Of a stretch of DNA of 64,000 nt, positions 8,437-16,811 are shown one piece after another. The stretch spans positions 41,403 through 105,402 of the forward strand of contig JABJPX010000055.1 of assembly GCA_018663625.1 (NCBI GenBank), written 5' to 3'. This stretch comes from Polaribacter sp. (GTDB taxonomy: Bacteria; Bacteroidota; Bacteroidia; Flavobacteriales; Flavobacteriaceae). Position 1 is the first letter of the stretch. The number at the start of each line of letters is the position of its first letter. Made by a program: the position numbers and the translations under genes. Below the pieces are notes generated by a model. That model ran no database searches and had not been told where the DNA came from. It worked only from the letters and a program-made list of their open reading frames with translations.

Positions 8437-9666
8437 ATGGACATCTTGTTAAATGTTAGTACGAGTGCAAAAATTATTGAGAAAATAGTAATTTCTGGGT
8501 CTAAAAGTGAGTCGAACCGATTGCTAATTTTACAAGAATTGTTTCCAGAAATTTCGATAGAAAATTTATCAGATTCAGATGATTCGATTCATTTGCAGCA
8601 CGCACTTTCTACGGAAGCGTCTACAATAGATATTGGTCATGCTGGAACTGCAATGCGTTTTTTGGTTGGTTATTTTGCTTCGAAACAAAACAGTGAGGTG
8701 ATCTTAACAGGTTCTGAAAGGATGCAGCAAAGACCCATAGGTATTTTAGTGGAAGCGCTAAGAGACTTGGGAGCAGACATTTCTTATGAAGAAAATGAAG
8801 GATATCCACCAGTAAGAATTAAAGGAAAAGCCATTACAAAAAACAACGTACAAATTAATGGAAATGTGAGTAGTCAATATATATCATCTTTAATCCTAAT
8901 GGGAACTCACTTAGCAAAAGGGGTAACCATTGAGCTGATGGGTAAAATTACTTCGATTCCATATATAAATATGACTTTGAGTTTGTTGAATCAATTGGGA
9001 ATTTCAACCCATTTTGAAGGCAATATCATTCAAGTTTTACCAGCAAAAAAGCTACAAAAGCAAACAGTGGTTGTAGAATCTGATTGGAGTTCTGCTTCTT
9101 ATTTTTATGCTGTTGCAGCGTTTAGTGAAGTTGGATCTGAAATTCAATTGTCTGCCTATAAAAAAGAAAGTTTACAGGGAGATTCGTGTTTGGCAGAAAT
9201 TTATACCCACTTTGGTGTTGAAACTGTTTTTGACCAAAATACAATCACCTTAAAAAAAGTAAGTGCATCAGAAGCGGGGCTTTTAACCCTCGATCTAAAG
9301 AATGCTCCAGACATTGCACAAACGATTGCGGTTACTTGCTTTGGACTGGGTGTCACGTGTCATTTAACAGGGCTCCACACCTTAAAAATTAAGGAAACAG
9401 ATCGGTTAGAAGCATTGGAAGCAGAATTAAAAAAATTAGGGGCTTCCATCTCAATTACCAATGAAAGCTTATCGCTTTCAACATCGGAGGTAATGCATGA
9501 GAATATTGCAATCAAAACCTACAACGATCATAGAATGGCAATGGCTTTCGCACCTTTGGCTTTTAAAGTGCCAATTGCTATTTTAGATGCTGAAGTGGTT
9601 TCTAAATCCTATCAAAAATTCTGGAAGGACATGCAGCAAATAGGGATTCAAATTAAAGAACTGTAA
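8437..9666 (+). CDS. aroA: 3-phosphoshikimate 1-carboxyvinyltransferase (EPSP synthase)
   Basis: A 409-residue EPSP synthase, the sixth step of the shikimate pathway, joining phosphoenolpyruvate to shikimate-3-phosphate. Visible family signatures are S-G-S-K-S-E-S-N-R (about residues 20-28, substrate-binding Lys), [12 protein letters not shown] (about 67-78), Q-Q-R-P-I-G (about 96-101), S-S-Q-Y-I-S-S-L (about 145-152), K-E-T-D-R-L-E-A (about 321-328) and N-D-H-R-M-A-M-A (about 363-370). The second strand segment of the N-terminus is shorter than in E. coli, as is usual for Bacteroidota. It is cytoplasmic. It begins 55 bases from the divergent BNR gene and is followed by a promoter of queA, so it is probably a single-gene unit. 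Confidence 0.95.
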   Translation: MDILLNVSTSAKIIEKIVISGSKSESNRLLILQELFPEISIENLSDSDDSIHLQHALSTEASTIDIGHAGTAMRFLVGYFASKQNSEVILTGSERMQQRPIGILVEALRDLGADISYEENEGYPPVRIKGKAITKNNVQINGNVSSQYISSLILMGTHLAKGVTIELMGKITSIPYINMTLSLLNQLGISTHFEGNIIQVLPAKKLQKQTVVVESDWSSASYFYAVAAFSEVGSEIQLSAYKKESLQGDSCLAEIYTHFGVETVFDQNTITLKKVSASEAGLLTLDLKNAPDIAQTIAVTCFGLGVTCHLTGLHTLKIKETDRLEALEAELKKLGASISITNESLSLSTSEVMHENIAIKTYNDHRMAMAFAPLAFKVPIAILDAEVVSKSYQKFWKDMQQIGIQIKEL

Positions 9667-9682
9667 ATTAAACAGGGAAACA

Positions 9683-9715
9683 CTTGACAACGCCTATTCC
9701 GATATCGTATCTTTG
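9683..9715 (+). promoter_or_regulatory. Bacteroidota-type promoter of queA
   Basis: CTTG at 9683-9686, 21 bases, then TATCTTTG at 9708-9715 fit the -33/-7 consensus. Because the promoter covers the TTG at 9713, it argues against that TTG being the translational start of queA. Confidence 0.6.
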
Positions 9716-9739
9716 CCGCCTTTACATCAAACAAAACTT

Positions 9740-10789
9740 ATGAAACTATCTCAGTTCGAATTCGAATTACCCGAAGAATTAATTTCAAAATATCCATCAA
9801 ATCATCGAGATGAATCTCGTTTGATGGTCGTGAATAGAAAAGAAGGTACTATAGAACACAAACTTTTTAAAGACGTTATTGATTACTTCGAAGAAGGTGA
9901 TGTAATGATGTTGAATGATACCAAGGTTTTTCCTGCCAGAATGTATGGTAATAAGGAAAAAACAGGTGCAAGAATTGAAGTTTTCTTATTAAGAGAACTA
10001 AATTCAGAAAACAGATTGTGGGATGTATTGGTAGATCCAGCAAGAAAAATTAGAATCGGAAACAAATTATTTTTTGGAGAAGATGATAGTTTAGTTGCCG
10101 AAGTAATTGACAATACAACTTCTAGAGGAAGAACATTACGTTTCCTATTTGACGGAAGTTATGAGGAATTTAGAGCGAAATTATTGGAATTAGGAGAAAC
10201 TCCTTTACCAAAATTAATCGGTAGAGATGTAGAAGAATTAGACAAAGAAAGATATCAAACTATTTTTGCAAAAAATGAAGGAGCAGTCGCTGCACCATCT
10301 GCAGGATTGCACTTTTCTAAACACTTGCTAAAACGTTTAGAAATTAAAGGTGTCGAATTTGCAGAAACAACATTACATGTTGGTTTGGGTACGTTTGCAC
10401 CGGTTGAGGTAGAAGATTTATCGAAGCATAAAATGGATTCTGAGCAAATTGTTATTTCTCCAAATTCTGCAGACAAAATAAATTCTGCTAAAATAGAAAA
10501 AAGAAGAATTTGTGCAGTAGGAACCACTGTTATGAGAACAGTAGAGTCTTCGGTTTCTGCAAATCAACAATTAAATCCATATACAGGTTGGACCAATAAA
10601 TTTCTTTTCCCTCCTCATGAGTTTAGTATTGCAAACAGCATGATTTCAAACTTTCACAAACCAAAATCTACTTTATTAATGTCTGTTGCCGCTTTTGGAG
10701 GCTATGACTTAATAATGGAAGCCTATAAAGTTGCCATCAAAGAAAAGTATAAATTCTATGCTTATGGAGATGCAATGTTGATTATCTAA
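9740..10789 (+). CDS. queA: S-adenosylmethionine:tRNA ribosyltransferase-isomerase
   Basis: A 349-residue QueA, which transfers and isomerises the ribosyl part of SAM onto preQ1 in tRNA (queuosine synthesis, wobble base 34 of Asp, Asn, His and Tyr tRNAs). Signatures are the start [33 protein letters not shown] (about 52-62), A-A-P-S-A-G-L-H-F and V-G-L-G-T-F-A-P-V. An open frame extends upstream to a TTG at 9713, but those codons overlap the -7 box and encode residues not found in the family, so I chose the ATG at 9740. A clear terminator follows. Confidence 0.95.
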   Translation: MKLSQFEFELPEELISKYPSNHRDESRLMVVNRKEGTIEHKLFKDVIDYFEEGDVMMLNDTKVFPARMYGNKEKTGARIEVFLLRELNSENRLWDVLVDPARKIRIGNKLFFGEDDSLVAEVIDNTTSRGRTLRFLFDGSYEEFRAKLLELGETPLPKLIGRDVEELDKERYQTIFAKNEGAVAAPSAGLHFSKHLLKRLEIKGVEFAETTLHVGLGTFAPVEVEDLSKHKMDSEQIVISPNSADKINSAKIEKRRICAVGTTVMRTVESSVSANQQLNPYTGWTNKFLFPPHEFSIANSMISNFHKPKSTLLMSVAAFGGYDLIMEAYKVAIKEKYKFYAYGDAMLII

Positions 10790-10811
10790 GAAATTCAGCA
10801 ATTCAAGAATT

Positions 10812-10846
10812 AAAAACTGGTACTTCATTTAGGTACCAGTTTTTTT
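10812..10846 (+). terminator. Intrinsic terminator after queA
   Basis: A hairpin with arms AAAAACTGGTAC (10812-10823) and GTACCAGTTTTT (10833-10844), a 9-base loop and continuing T-run. Confidence 0.85.
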
Positions 10847-10896
10847 ATGCATATTTTTGCAACCGTGCTATTTTTTAACCGTTTAACCATTTTACA

Positions 10897-11934
10897 TTGA
10901 ATAAAAAGAAAGACATCAGAGCATTAACGAAAGAGGCATTAAGAGATTTTTTTGTTGAAAATGGCGATAAAGCATTTCGTGGAAATCAAGTGTACGAATG
11001 GTTGTGGAGTAAAGCATCTCACACTTTTGAAGACATGACCAATGTTTCTAAAGCGACCAGAGCAATGTTAGAAGAAAACTTTGTTATCAATCATATAAAG
11101 GTTGATTCGATGCAAAGAAGTAAAGATGGTACCATTAAGAACGGGATAAAATTACACGATGGTTTTATTGTAGAATCGGTTTTAATACCCACACCAAAAA
11201 GAACAACAGCCTGTGTTTCTAGTCAAGTTGGATGTAGTTTAGATTGCAAGTTTTGTGCTACTTCTCGCTTAAAGAGAATGCGAAATTTGAATCCAGATGA
11301 AATTTATGATCAAGTAGTTGCCATTGATAATCAAAGTCGATTGTATCACAATCATAAGTTGTCTAATATTGTTTTTATGGGCATGGGAGAACCTTTAATG
11401 AATTACAACAACGTCATTAAATCTATCGAAAAAATTACGTCACCAGAAGGCTTAGGAATGTCTCCCAAAAGAATTACCGTATCCACTTCTGGTGTGCCAA
11501 AAATTATCAAAAAAATGGCAGATGATGAAGTGAAATTCAATTTAGCTGTCTCGTTACACTCTGCAATAGACGAAGTACGAACTTCAATTATGCCTTTTAA
11601 CACGAATTTTCCTTTAGATGATTTAAGAGCGTCTTTAGAATATTGGTATGAAAAAACGGCGCGTATCATTACCTATGAATACATAGTTTGGAAAGGGATT
11701 AATGACCGAAAAGAAGATATACAAGCCTTGGTGAAGTTTTGTGGTTATGTGCCCTGTAAAGTCAACTTAATAGAGTACAATCCGATAGATGATGGGGAGT
11801 TTCAGCAAGCAAGCTCTTCCGCGATTAATAGTTATATTTCCAACCTTGAAATGCATGACATTACGGTAAATGTACGTCGTTCTAGAGGAAAAGATATTGA
11901 TGCTGCTTGTGGCCAATTGGCAAATAAATCGTAA
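10897..11934 (+). CDS. rlmN: 23S rRNA/tRNA m2A methyltransferase RlmN (radical SAM)
   Basis: A 345-residue dual-specificity enzyme that methylates C2 of A2503 in 23S rRNA and A37 in tRNAs. The radical-SAM cluster motif C-x3-C-x2-C appears as C-S-L-D-C-K-F-C (about residues 112-119). F-M-G-M-G-E-P-L-M-N-Y and V-S-T-S-G-V-P are present, and the resolving Cys lies in the terminal A-A-C-G-Q-L-A. The N-terminal domain F-R-G-N-Q-V-Y-E-W-L-W is intact. The start is a TTG at 10897; the following residues N-K-K-K-D-I-R-A-L match the conserved family start, and there is no ATG before the conserved domain. Confidence 0.95.
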   Translation: MNKKKDIRALTKEALRDFFVENGDKAFRGNQVYEWLWSKASHTFEDMTNVSKATRAMLEENFVINHIKVDSMQRSKDGTIKNGIKLHDGFIVESVLIPTPKRTTACVSSQVGCSLDCKFCATSRLKRMRNLNPDEIYDQVVAIDNQSRLYHNHKLSNIVFMGMGEPLMNYNNVIKSIEKITSPEGLGMSPKRITVSTSGVPKIIKKMADDEVKFNLAVSLHSAIDEVRTSIMPFNTNFPLDDLRASLEYWYEKTARIITYEYIVWKGINDRKEDIQALVKFCGYVPCKVNLIEYNPIDDGEFQQASSSAINSYISNLEMHDITVNVRRSRGKDIDAACGQLANKS

Positions 11935-11989
11935 ACAAATTATAGGCCTTTCAGGGTCCAAAAATCTGTAAGGTCTTGTTTAAATTTCG

Positions 11990-11997
11990 TAATTTTG
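11990..11997 (+). promoter_or_regulatory. -7 box next to the polyprenyl synthase start
   Basis: TAATTTTG at 11990-11997 matches TAnnTTTG; a weak -33 candidate (TCTG, 11965-11968) lies 21 bases upstream. The ATG at 12003 is only 5 bases downstream, so the transcript may be leaderless. Confidence 0.45.
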
Positions 11998-12002
11998 TAC
12001 AC

Positions 12003-12980
12003 ATGAATACAGTTGAGCAAATTAAACTGCCTATTTTATCTGAAATGGAACTCTTTGAAGAAAAGTTCAAAGATGCGATGCTTTCTAAAGTTCCGCTTTT
12101 AAACAGAATCACCTATTATATTGTTCGAAGAAAAGGAAAACAAATGCGTCCGATGTTTGTTTTTTTAGTGGCAAAAATGGTTTCTAATGGTGGTTTTGAT
12201 GAACGTACTTATCGAGGTGCTTCTGTGGTAGAATTAATTCATACCGCTACTTTGGTTCATGATGATGTGGTAGATGATAGCAACAGAAGGCGTGGGTTTT
12301 TCTCCATAAATGCACTTTGGAAAAACAAAATCGCCGTACTAGTTGGCGATTTTTTATTGTCGAAAGGATTGTTGTTGTCTATTGATAATGAAGATTTTGA
12401 TTTGTTAAAATTGATTTCCATTGCCGTTCGTGAAATGAGTGAAGGGGAATTGTTACAAATAGAAAAAGCCCGAAAATTAGACATTACCGAAGCCGTTTAT
12501 TTTGATATTATCCGTAAAAAAACAGCCACTCTAATTGCTGCTTGCTGTGGGATTGGCGCGGCATCTGTTGGCGCAAGTCAAGAGAAGGTGCATCAAATGA
12601 GAAAATTTGGAGAATATATTGGGATTGCTTTTCAGATAAAAGATGATTTATTCGATTATTCAGATGCCAAAATTGGTAAGCCTACTGGGATAGATATCAA
12701 AGAGCAAAAAATGACCTTGCCTTTAATTTATACCCTAAATAATTGTTCTAAAAAAGAAAAATCTTGGTTGATCAATTCCATCAAAAAGCACAATAAGGAT
12801 AAAAAGCGTGTGAAAGAAATCATCACTTTTGTAAAAAGTAATGGCGGAATTGAATATACAACTCTTAAAATGGAAGAGTATATCCAAAAAGCCATTGCCC
12901 TTCTAGAAAATTACCCAACTTCAGAATACAAAACCTCATTGCTTAAAATGATTGGGTACGTTGTGGAACGTAAGATTTAA
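12003..12980 (+). CDS. Long-chain polyprenyl diphosphate synthase
   Basis: A 325-residue trans-isoprenyl diphosphate synthase that condenses isopentenyl diphosphate units onto an allylic diphosphate; in Bacteroidota the product is probably the side chain of menaquinone. The first aspartate-rich motif is H-D-D-V-V-D-D (Asp87, 88, 91, 92), followed by R-R-R-G, and the second is K-D-D-L-F-D-Y (from Asp204). The lysine in R-R-K-G-K-Q-M-R-P-M binds the homoallylic substrate. An open frame continues upstream to a TTG at 11976, but it crosses the -7 box, so I use the ATG at 12003. Its stop codon overlaps the end of a decayed gene on the other strand. Confidence 0.9.
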   Translation: MNTVEQIKLPILSEMELFEEKFKDAMLSKVPLLNRITYYIVRRKGKQMRPMFVFLVAKMVSNGGFDERTYRGASVVELIHTATLVHDDVVDDSNRRRGFFSINALWKNKIAVLVGDFLLSKGLLLSIDNEDFDLLKLISIAVREMSEGELLQIEKARKLDITEAVYFDIIRKKTATLIAACCGIGAASVGASQEKVHQMRKFGEYIGIAFQIKDDLFDYSDAKIGKPTGIDIKEQKMTLPLIYTLNNCSKKEKSWLINSIKKHNKDKKRVKEIITFVKSNGGIEYTTLKMEEYIQKAIALLENYPTSEYKTSLLKMIGYVVERKI

Positions 12981-13140
12981 TCAATTATCAAATTCTTGTT
13001 TTTAGGATATTTAACTGCGTATTTTAGTCTTATTTTTTTTGAAGCCTTGGCATCCAAAGACAAATTCCATTTTACTTCACCGTTCTTTTCATTTTATAGT
13101 TCATTTACCAAATCTAAGAATATCAATTCAGAAATTATAC
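12977..13140 (-). pseudogene. Remnant of a DUF4139-type protein (C-terminus only)
   Basis: Read on the minus strand, this gap encodes E-K-N-G-E-V-K-W-N-L-S-L-D-A then K-K-I-R-L-K-Y-A-V-K-Y-P-K and a TAA at 12979-12977. This is the recognisable C-terminal end of DUF4139 (MuiA-like) proteins, where G-x-V-x-W-x-L-x-L and Y-x-V-x-Y-P-K are typical. Just upstream there is an in-frame TAA (E-L-stop-N-E-K) where the family usually has an aromatic residue, and no longer open frame or start codon exists before the GH3 gene. The full protein would have some 500 residues, so nearly all is gone. Family assignment is from memory. Confidence 0.65.
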
Positions 13141-13192
13141 TATAAACATAAGTAAAAAATATTTTTAAAGTATAAAATTGATTAATTTTAAC

Positions 13193-14701
13193 TTATAATT
13201 CCAATAACTCCTCTACAAAAGCTCTCGAATTGGACAACCTGGGCACTTTGTGTTGGCCTCCTAATTTGCCTTTTTTCTTGAGCCAGCTATAGAACAATCC
13301 CTTTTTTGCTTTGTGCACTATGGGCAGCATTAAGGTCATGTTTAAATATCTTTTTGCCTCATAATCGGAGTTGATCCCTTTTAATGCCTCGTCTAAAATT
13401 TCGGTAAACTTCGCCATTACTTTGGGTTCTTTGGTAAATTCAATAATCCATTCATGTCCTCCTTTTTCTTTGCCTTCCATAAAAATTGGCCCTACGGTAT
13501 AATCAGAAATGATTGCATTTGTTTTCTCACAAGCGGTCCGCAAAGCTTCTTCGGCATTTTCAATGATTAATTCTTCCCCAAAAACATTGATGTGGTGTTT
13601 TGTCCGTCCTGTAATTTTAATTCGATACGGGTCTGTAGCGGTAAATTTTACAGTATCACCAATTAAATAACGCCATAAACCACCATTGGTAGTGATTAAG
13701 ATTGCATAATTAATTCCTTTTTTGACCTCTGACAAAGGGATAGCAGTTGAATCTTCGCCCTTATAATGCTCCATTGGAATGAATTCATAAAAGATTCCAT
13801 AATCCAACATCAACAAGAGCTCTTTAGAACCCTGTCTGTCTTGAATGGCAAAAAAACCTTCGGAGGCATTGTAAATTTCGTAATAGTTGAAATCGGCTTT
13901 CGGAATTAATTTTTTGTATTGTTCTCTATAAGGGTTAAAATTTACTCCCCCGTGAAAATAGACCTCCAAATTTGGCCAAACTTCTAATATATTCTCTTTT
14001 CCTGTTTTCTCCAAAACCCGATTCAATAAGACCAACATCCATGAAGGAACACCTACCAAACTGGTAATGTTTTCATTGATTGTCTCGTTGATAATGGCTT
14101 CCATTTTAGTTTCCCACTCTGCCATTAACGCTACTTTCTGACTGGGTGCTGAACTAAAATCTGCCCATAAAGGCAAGTTTTCTGTTATAATTGCAGACAA
14201 GTCTCCAAAGTGAGAACCATTGTCTTGATAGACTTCAGAGCTTCCTCCCAATCGCAAACTTTTACCTGTAAAAAGCTGTGTTTTTGGATTGTTGTTAATG
14301 TACAAACACAACATGTCTTTTCCTGCTTTTAAGTGACAATATTCTAGTGCATCATCGGAAACTGGAATAAACTTACTTTTTGCGTTGGTGGTTCCACTAC
14401 TTTTTGCAAACCATTTTATCGGAGTCGGCCAAAATAAATTTTGAGTTCCTTTTCGACAACGTTCAATGAAGGGTTCGAAGGTTTCATACTGCTGTATAGG
14501 TACTTTTTGTCTAAAATCAGTATATTTTTGAATGGCAGCAAACTCTTTTTCAATTCCAAATTCAGTATTTTTAGCAGTATTTACAAGCCTTAACAACACC
14601 TCTTCTTGTACGTCTTTTGGGTATTTTAAAAAGAGCTCGATTTGATGTTTCCGTTTCTTTAAAAGCCAAGATAATATAGAATTGATAATCTGAAACGCCA
14701 T
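13193..14701 (-). CDS. GH3-family (auxin-responsive promoter type) adenylate-forming enzyme
   Basis: A 502-residue member of the GH3 family in the acyl-adenylate-forming superfamily. Plant GH3 enzymes conjugate amino acids to auxin or jasmonate; the bacterial homologues have unknown substrates. Visible are the ATP-binding S-S-G-T-T-N-A-K-S-K (about residues 113-122), Y-N-A-S-E-G-F-F-A (about 280-288), the hinge G-D-T-V-K-F (about 349-354) and K-I-T-G-R-T-K-H-H-I-N-V-F-G-E (about 364-378). The C-terminal mobile domain is complete. It is cytoplasmic and single. DUF2797 is divergent, 82 bases away. Assignment to the family is firm; the reaction (adenylation then transfer to an amine or thiol) is inference. 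Confidence 0.9.
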   Translation of the reverse strand: MAFQIINSILSWLLKKRKHQIELFLKYPKDVQEEVLLRLVNTAKNTEFGIEKEFAAIQKYTDFRQKVPIQQYETFEPFIERCRKGTQNLFWPTPIKWFAKSSGTTNAKSKFIPVSDDALEYCHLKAGKDMLCLYINNNPKTQLFTGKSLRLGGSSEVYQDNGSHFGDLSAIITENLPLWADFSSAPSQKVALMAEWETKMEAIINETINENITSLVGVPSWMLVLLNRVLEKTGKENILEVWPNLEVYFHGGVNFNPYREQYKKLIPKADFNYYEIYNASEGFFAIQDRQGSKELLLMLDYGIFYEFIPMEHYKGEDSTAIPLSEVKKGINYAILITTNGGLWRYLIGDTVKFTATDPYRIKITGRTKHHINVFGEELIIENAEEALRTACEKTNAIISDYTVGPIFMEGKEKGGHEWIIEFTKEPKVMAKFTEILDEALKGINSDYEAKRYLNMTLMLPIVHKAKKGLFYSWLKKKGKLGGQHKVPRLSNSRAFVEELLEL

Positions 14702-14783
14702 AGAATTTTTGTAAGTTTGTTTGATGCTATTTCTTGTTTAAACAAATCGAGAAATCTTCCCCTAAAGTAATAAAATCTTTTAT

Positions 14784-15575
14784 ATGACCTATCAAGGAGT
14801 TTTAAAAAAAATGATGACCGAGAATTCAGATCAAATTCAGTACTATCTGGACATGAATGACGATTTCATCAATATGAATCAATTATTGAATACCACAATA
14901 ACACTTGATTTTGTGACCTATGAATGCTTAAACTGTCATTTAGAAAAGGAAATTTACAGGCAAGGTTTCTGTAAATCCTGCTTTTTTGATACTCCAAATG
15001 CTGGAGATTGGATTATGAGACCCGAATTAAGCACAGCACATTTAGGGATAGAAGATCGAAATTTGACCTATGAAAAAAGCGTACAATTAAAGCCACATAT
15101 TGTGTACTTGGCAAATTCAAGCAATGTAAAAGTGGGAGTTACCAGAAAACAGCAAGTTCCTACTCGTTGGATAGATCAGGGAGCGCACGAAGCTATTGAA
15201 ATTGTAGAAGTACCCAACAGATATTTAGCCGGAATTACCGAAGTAGCTTTAAAAGCTTACGTAGCCGACAAAACCAATTGGCGAAAAATGTTAAAGAATG
15301 ACAATGCTGATGAAAACCTTCTCGAGTGGAGAGATCAATTAAAGCAATACATACCAGACGAAGCCAAAGCATACTTCATAGCGAACAATAAAGAAACCAA
15401 GTTGAATTTTCCAGTGGTAAAATATCCAGAGAAACCAAAAAGTTTGAACCTCAAGAAAACACTCCACTATACAGGTACATTGGTTGGTATTAAGGGACAG
15501 TATTTAATTTTTGAGGATGAAACTGTTTTTAATGTAAGAGCCAATGAAGGCTTAGTAGTTTCGATAAAAGTGTAA
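14784..15575 (+). CDS. DUF2797 protein with zinc ribbon
   Basis: A 263-residue DUF2797 protein. After an N-terminal segment it has a four-cysteine zinc ribbon, C-L-N-C and C-K-S-C about residues 48-68. Then comes a conserved core with H-I-V-Y-L-A-N-S-S-N-V-K-V-G-V-T-R (about 107-123) and R-W-I-D-Q-G-A. The V-Y-L-x(n)-K-V-G-V-T pattern resembles the start of GIY-YIG-type nuclease domains, so a nucleic-acid role is possible but unproved. Internal methionines at residues 10 and 11 (M-M-T-E-N) are alternative starts. No operon partner is evident, since the next + strand item is a gene remnant. Confidence 0.8.
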   Translation: MTYQGVLKKMMTENSDQIQYYLDMNDDFINMNQLLNTTITLDFVTYECLNCHLEKEIYRQGFCKSCFFDTPNAGDWIMRPELSTAHLGIEDRNLTYEKSVQLKPHIVYLANSSNVKVGVTRKQQVPTRWIDQGAHEAIEIVEVPNRYLAGITEVALKAYVADKTNWRKMLKNDNADENLLEWRDQLKQYIPDEAKAYFIANNKETKLNFPVVKYPEKPKSLNLKKTLHYTGTLVGIKGQYLIFEDETVFNVRANEGLVVSIKV

Positions 15576-15647
15576 TATTAAAATGATTCTTTAGAATATT
15601 TACACAGCAATAGTTATAACCATTTACAGTGAATTAATAAATAGATA

Positions 15648-15740
15648 ATGACCAAAAACCTATTAAAAGTAGCCTTAGCACAAATTTCACCTGTTTGGCT
15701 GAATAGAGAACGACAAAGTACAGTTTCTTATGAAGATTAA
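15648..15740 (+). pseudogene. Internally deleted carbon-nitrogen hydrolase (nitrilase) remnant
   Basis: A 30-codon open frame from ATG 15648 to TAA 15738-15740. Its first 21 residues (M-T-K-N-L-L-K-V-A-L-A-Q-I-S-P-V-W-L-N-R-E) are the N-terminus of flavobacterial nitrilase-superfamily proteins. The last 9 (R-Q-S-T-V-S-Y-E-D) look like their extreme C-terminus. About 280 residues, including the Glu-Lys-Cys triad, are missing, and the ends are joined in frame. This is best read as one large in-frame internal deletion. It ends 4 bases inside the convergent LacI gene. Both ends are recognised from memory. Confidence 0.7.
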
Positions 15741-16768
15741 AGGGCGAATTTTTTTGTAGAATTTCGTTCCACTAAATTTGTTTTTATCACTACTGTTTTT
15801 GGTTTGTCAGGCGTAATCTTTTTATCTAATTTGTCAATCAAAATTTCTGCTGCTGTGGCACCCATTATCTCCCCATGTTGACTTATCGTTGTCATTTTTG
15901 GACTAGAGTGTCTTGCTAAAATTCCGTTTGAAAAAGAAATCACAGAAAAGTTTTGAGGGATTTTGTGTCCTTTTTTAATGGCTACTTTCATTGCAGCAAT
16001 TGCTGAAGATTCATCCGTAGCAATTACAGCATCAATGGTGTTGTTGTCGAAAATTGGAGTTAAAATATTTTCATATTCTTTATAATCATCTTCTAAAATA
16101 TCGATAATTAAATTTCGGTTTACTGTAATGTTATTTTCTTCCAATCCTTTTAAGTAACCATGTTTTCTTTTCTCGCCAATTTTTAACTTACTAATGGTAG
16201 AAATAAACGCAATGTTTTTACTTCCAGTTTTCACAAGATGATTTACTGTGTTTACAGTACCAATAAAATCGTCCGTAATTACTTTGTCACAATCAATGCC
16301 ATCTGCAACCCGATCAAACATTACAATAGGGGTGTTATTATTGATCATTTCTTGCAAATGCGAAAAATCATTTTTTAAAATGGTTTCTTCTGCCAAAGAA
16401 AGAATAAAACCATCTATAATACCATTGGAAAGCATTTCTATAGTTTCTACTTCTTTGGTATAAGACTCATTGGAAATACAAGAAATAATTTTATATCCTC
16501 GATCATTTGCTACTTTTTCGATGCCTTTAAAAACTTGCGCAAAGAAATAATTTAGCATGTTGGGAATGATAATTCCAATCGTCTTTGTTTGTCTGTTTTT
16601 TAAACTTAACGCATTAAAATTGGGTTTATAATTGTTCTCTTTTGCAAATTTTTGAATCTTTTCTTTGGTGCTAGTACTAATTTCGTAACTGTTATTCAGT
16701 GCCTTGGAAACGGTTGAAATAGAAACGTTAAATTCTTTAGCGATGTCTTTTATAGTTATTCTTTTCAT
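15737..16768 (-). CDS. LacI-family transcriptional regulator
   Basis: A 343-residue LacI/GalR repressor. The N-terminal helix-turn-helix is typical: T-I-K-D-I-A-K-E-F-N-V-S-I-S-T-V-S-K-A-L-N (residues 4-24), with hinge helix region Y-K-P-N-F-N-A-L-S-L. The periplasmic-binding-like effector domain begins at K-T-I-G-I-I-I-P-N (about residue 61) and runs to the end. Regulators of this type sense sugars or sugar phosphates. No carbohydrate uptake or catabolic operon adjoins it. The next gene downstream is the nitrilase remnant on the opposite strand, and upstream lies the glycosyltransferase unit 43 bases away on the same strand, so its target is not clear. Confidence 0.9.
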   Translation of the reverse strand: MKRITIKDIAKEFNVSISTVSKALNNSYEISTSTKEKIQKFAKENNYKPNFNALSLKNRQTKTIGIIIPNMLNYFFAQVFKGIEKVANDRGYKIISCISNESYTKEVETIEMLSNGIIDGFILSLAEETILKNDFSHLQEMINNNTPIVMFDRVADGIDCDKVITDDFIGTVNTVNHLVKTGSKNIAFISTISKLKIGEKRKHGYLKGLEENNITVNRNLIIDILEDDYKEYENILTPIFDNNTIDAVIATDESSAIAAMKVAIKKGHKIPQNFSVISFSNGILARHSSPKMTTISQHGEIMGATAAEILIDKLDKKITPDKPKTVVIKTNLVERNSTKKFAL

Positions 16769-16811
16769 TGGAAAATAGATAAGTGTGTAAAATACAAAAA
16801 ACTATGAACAT

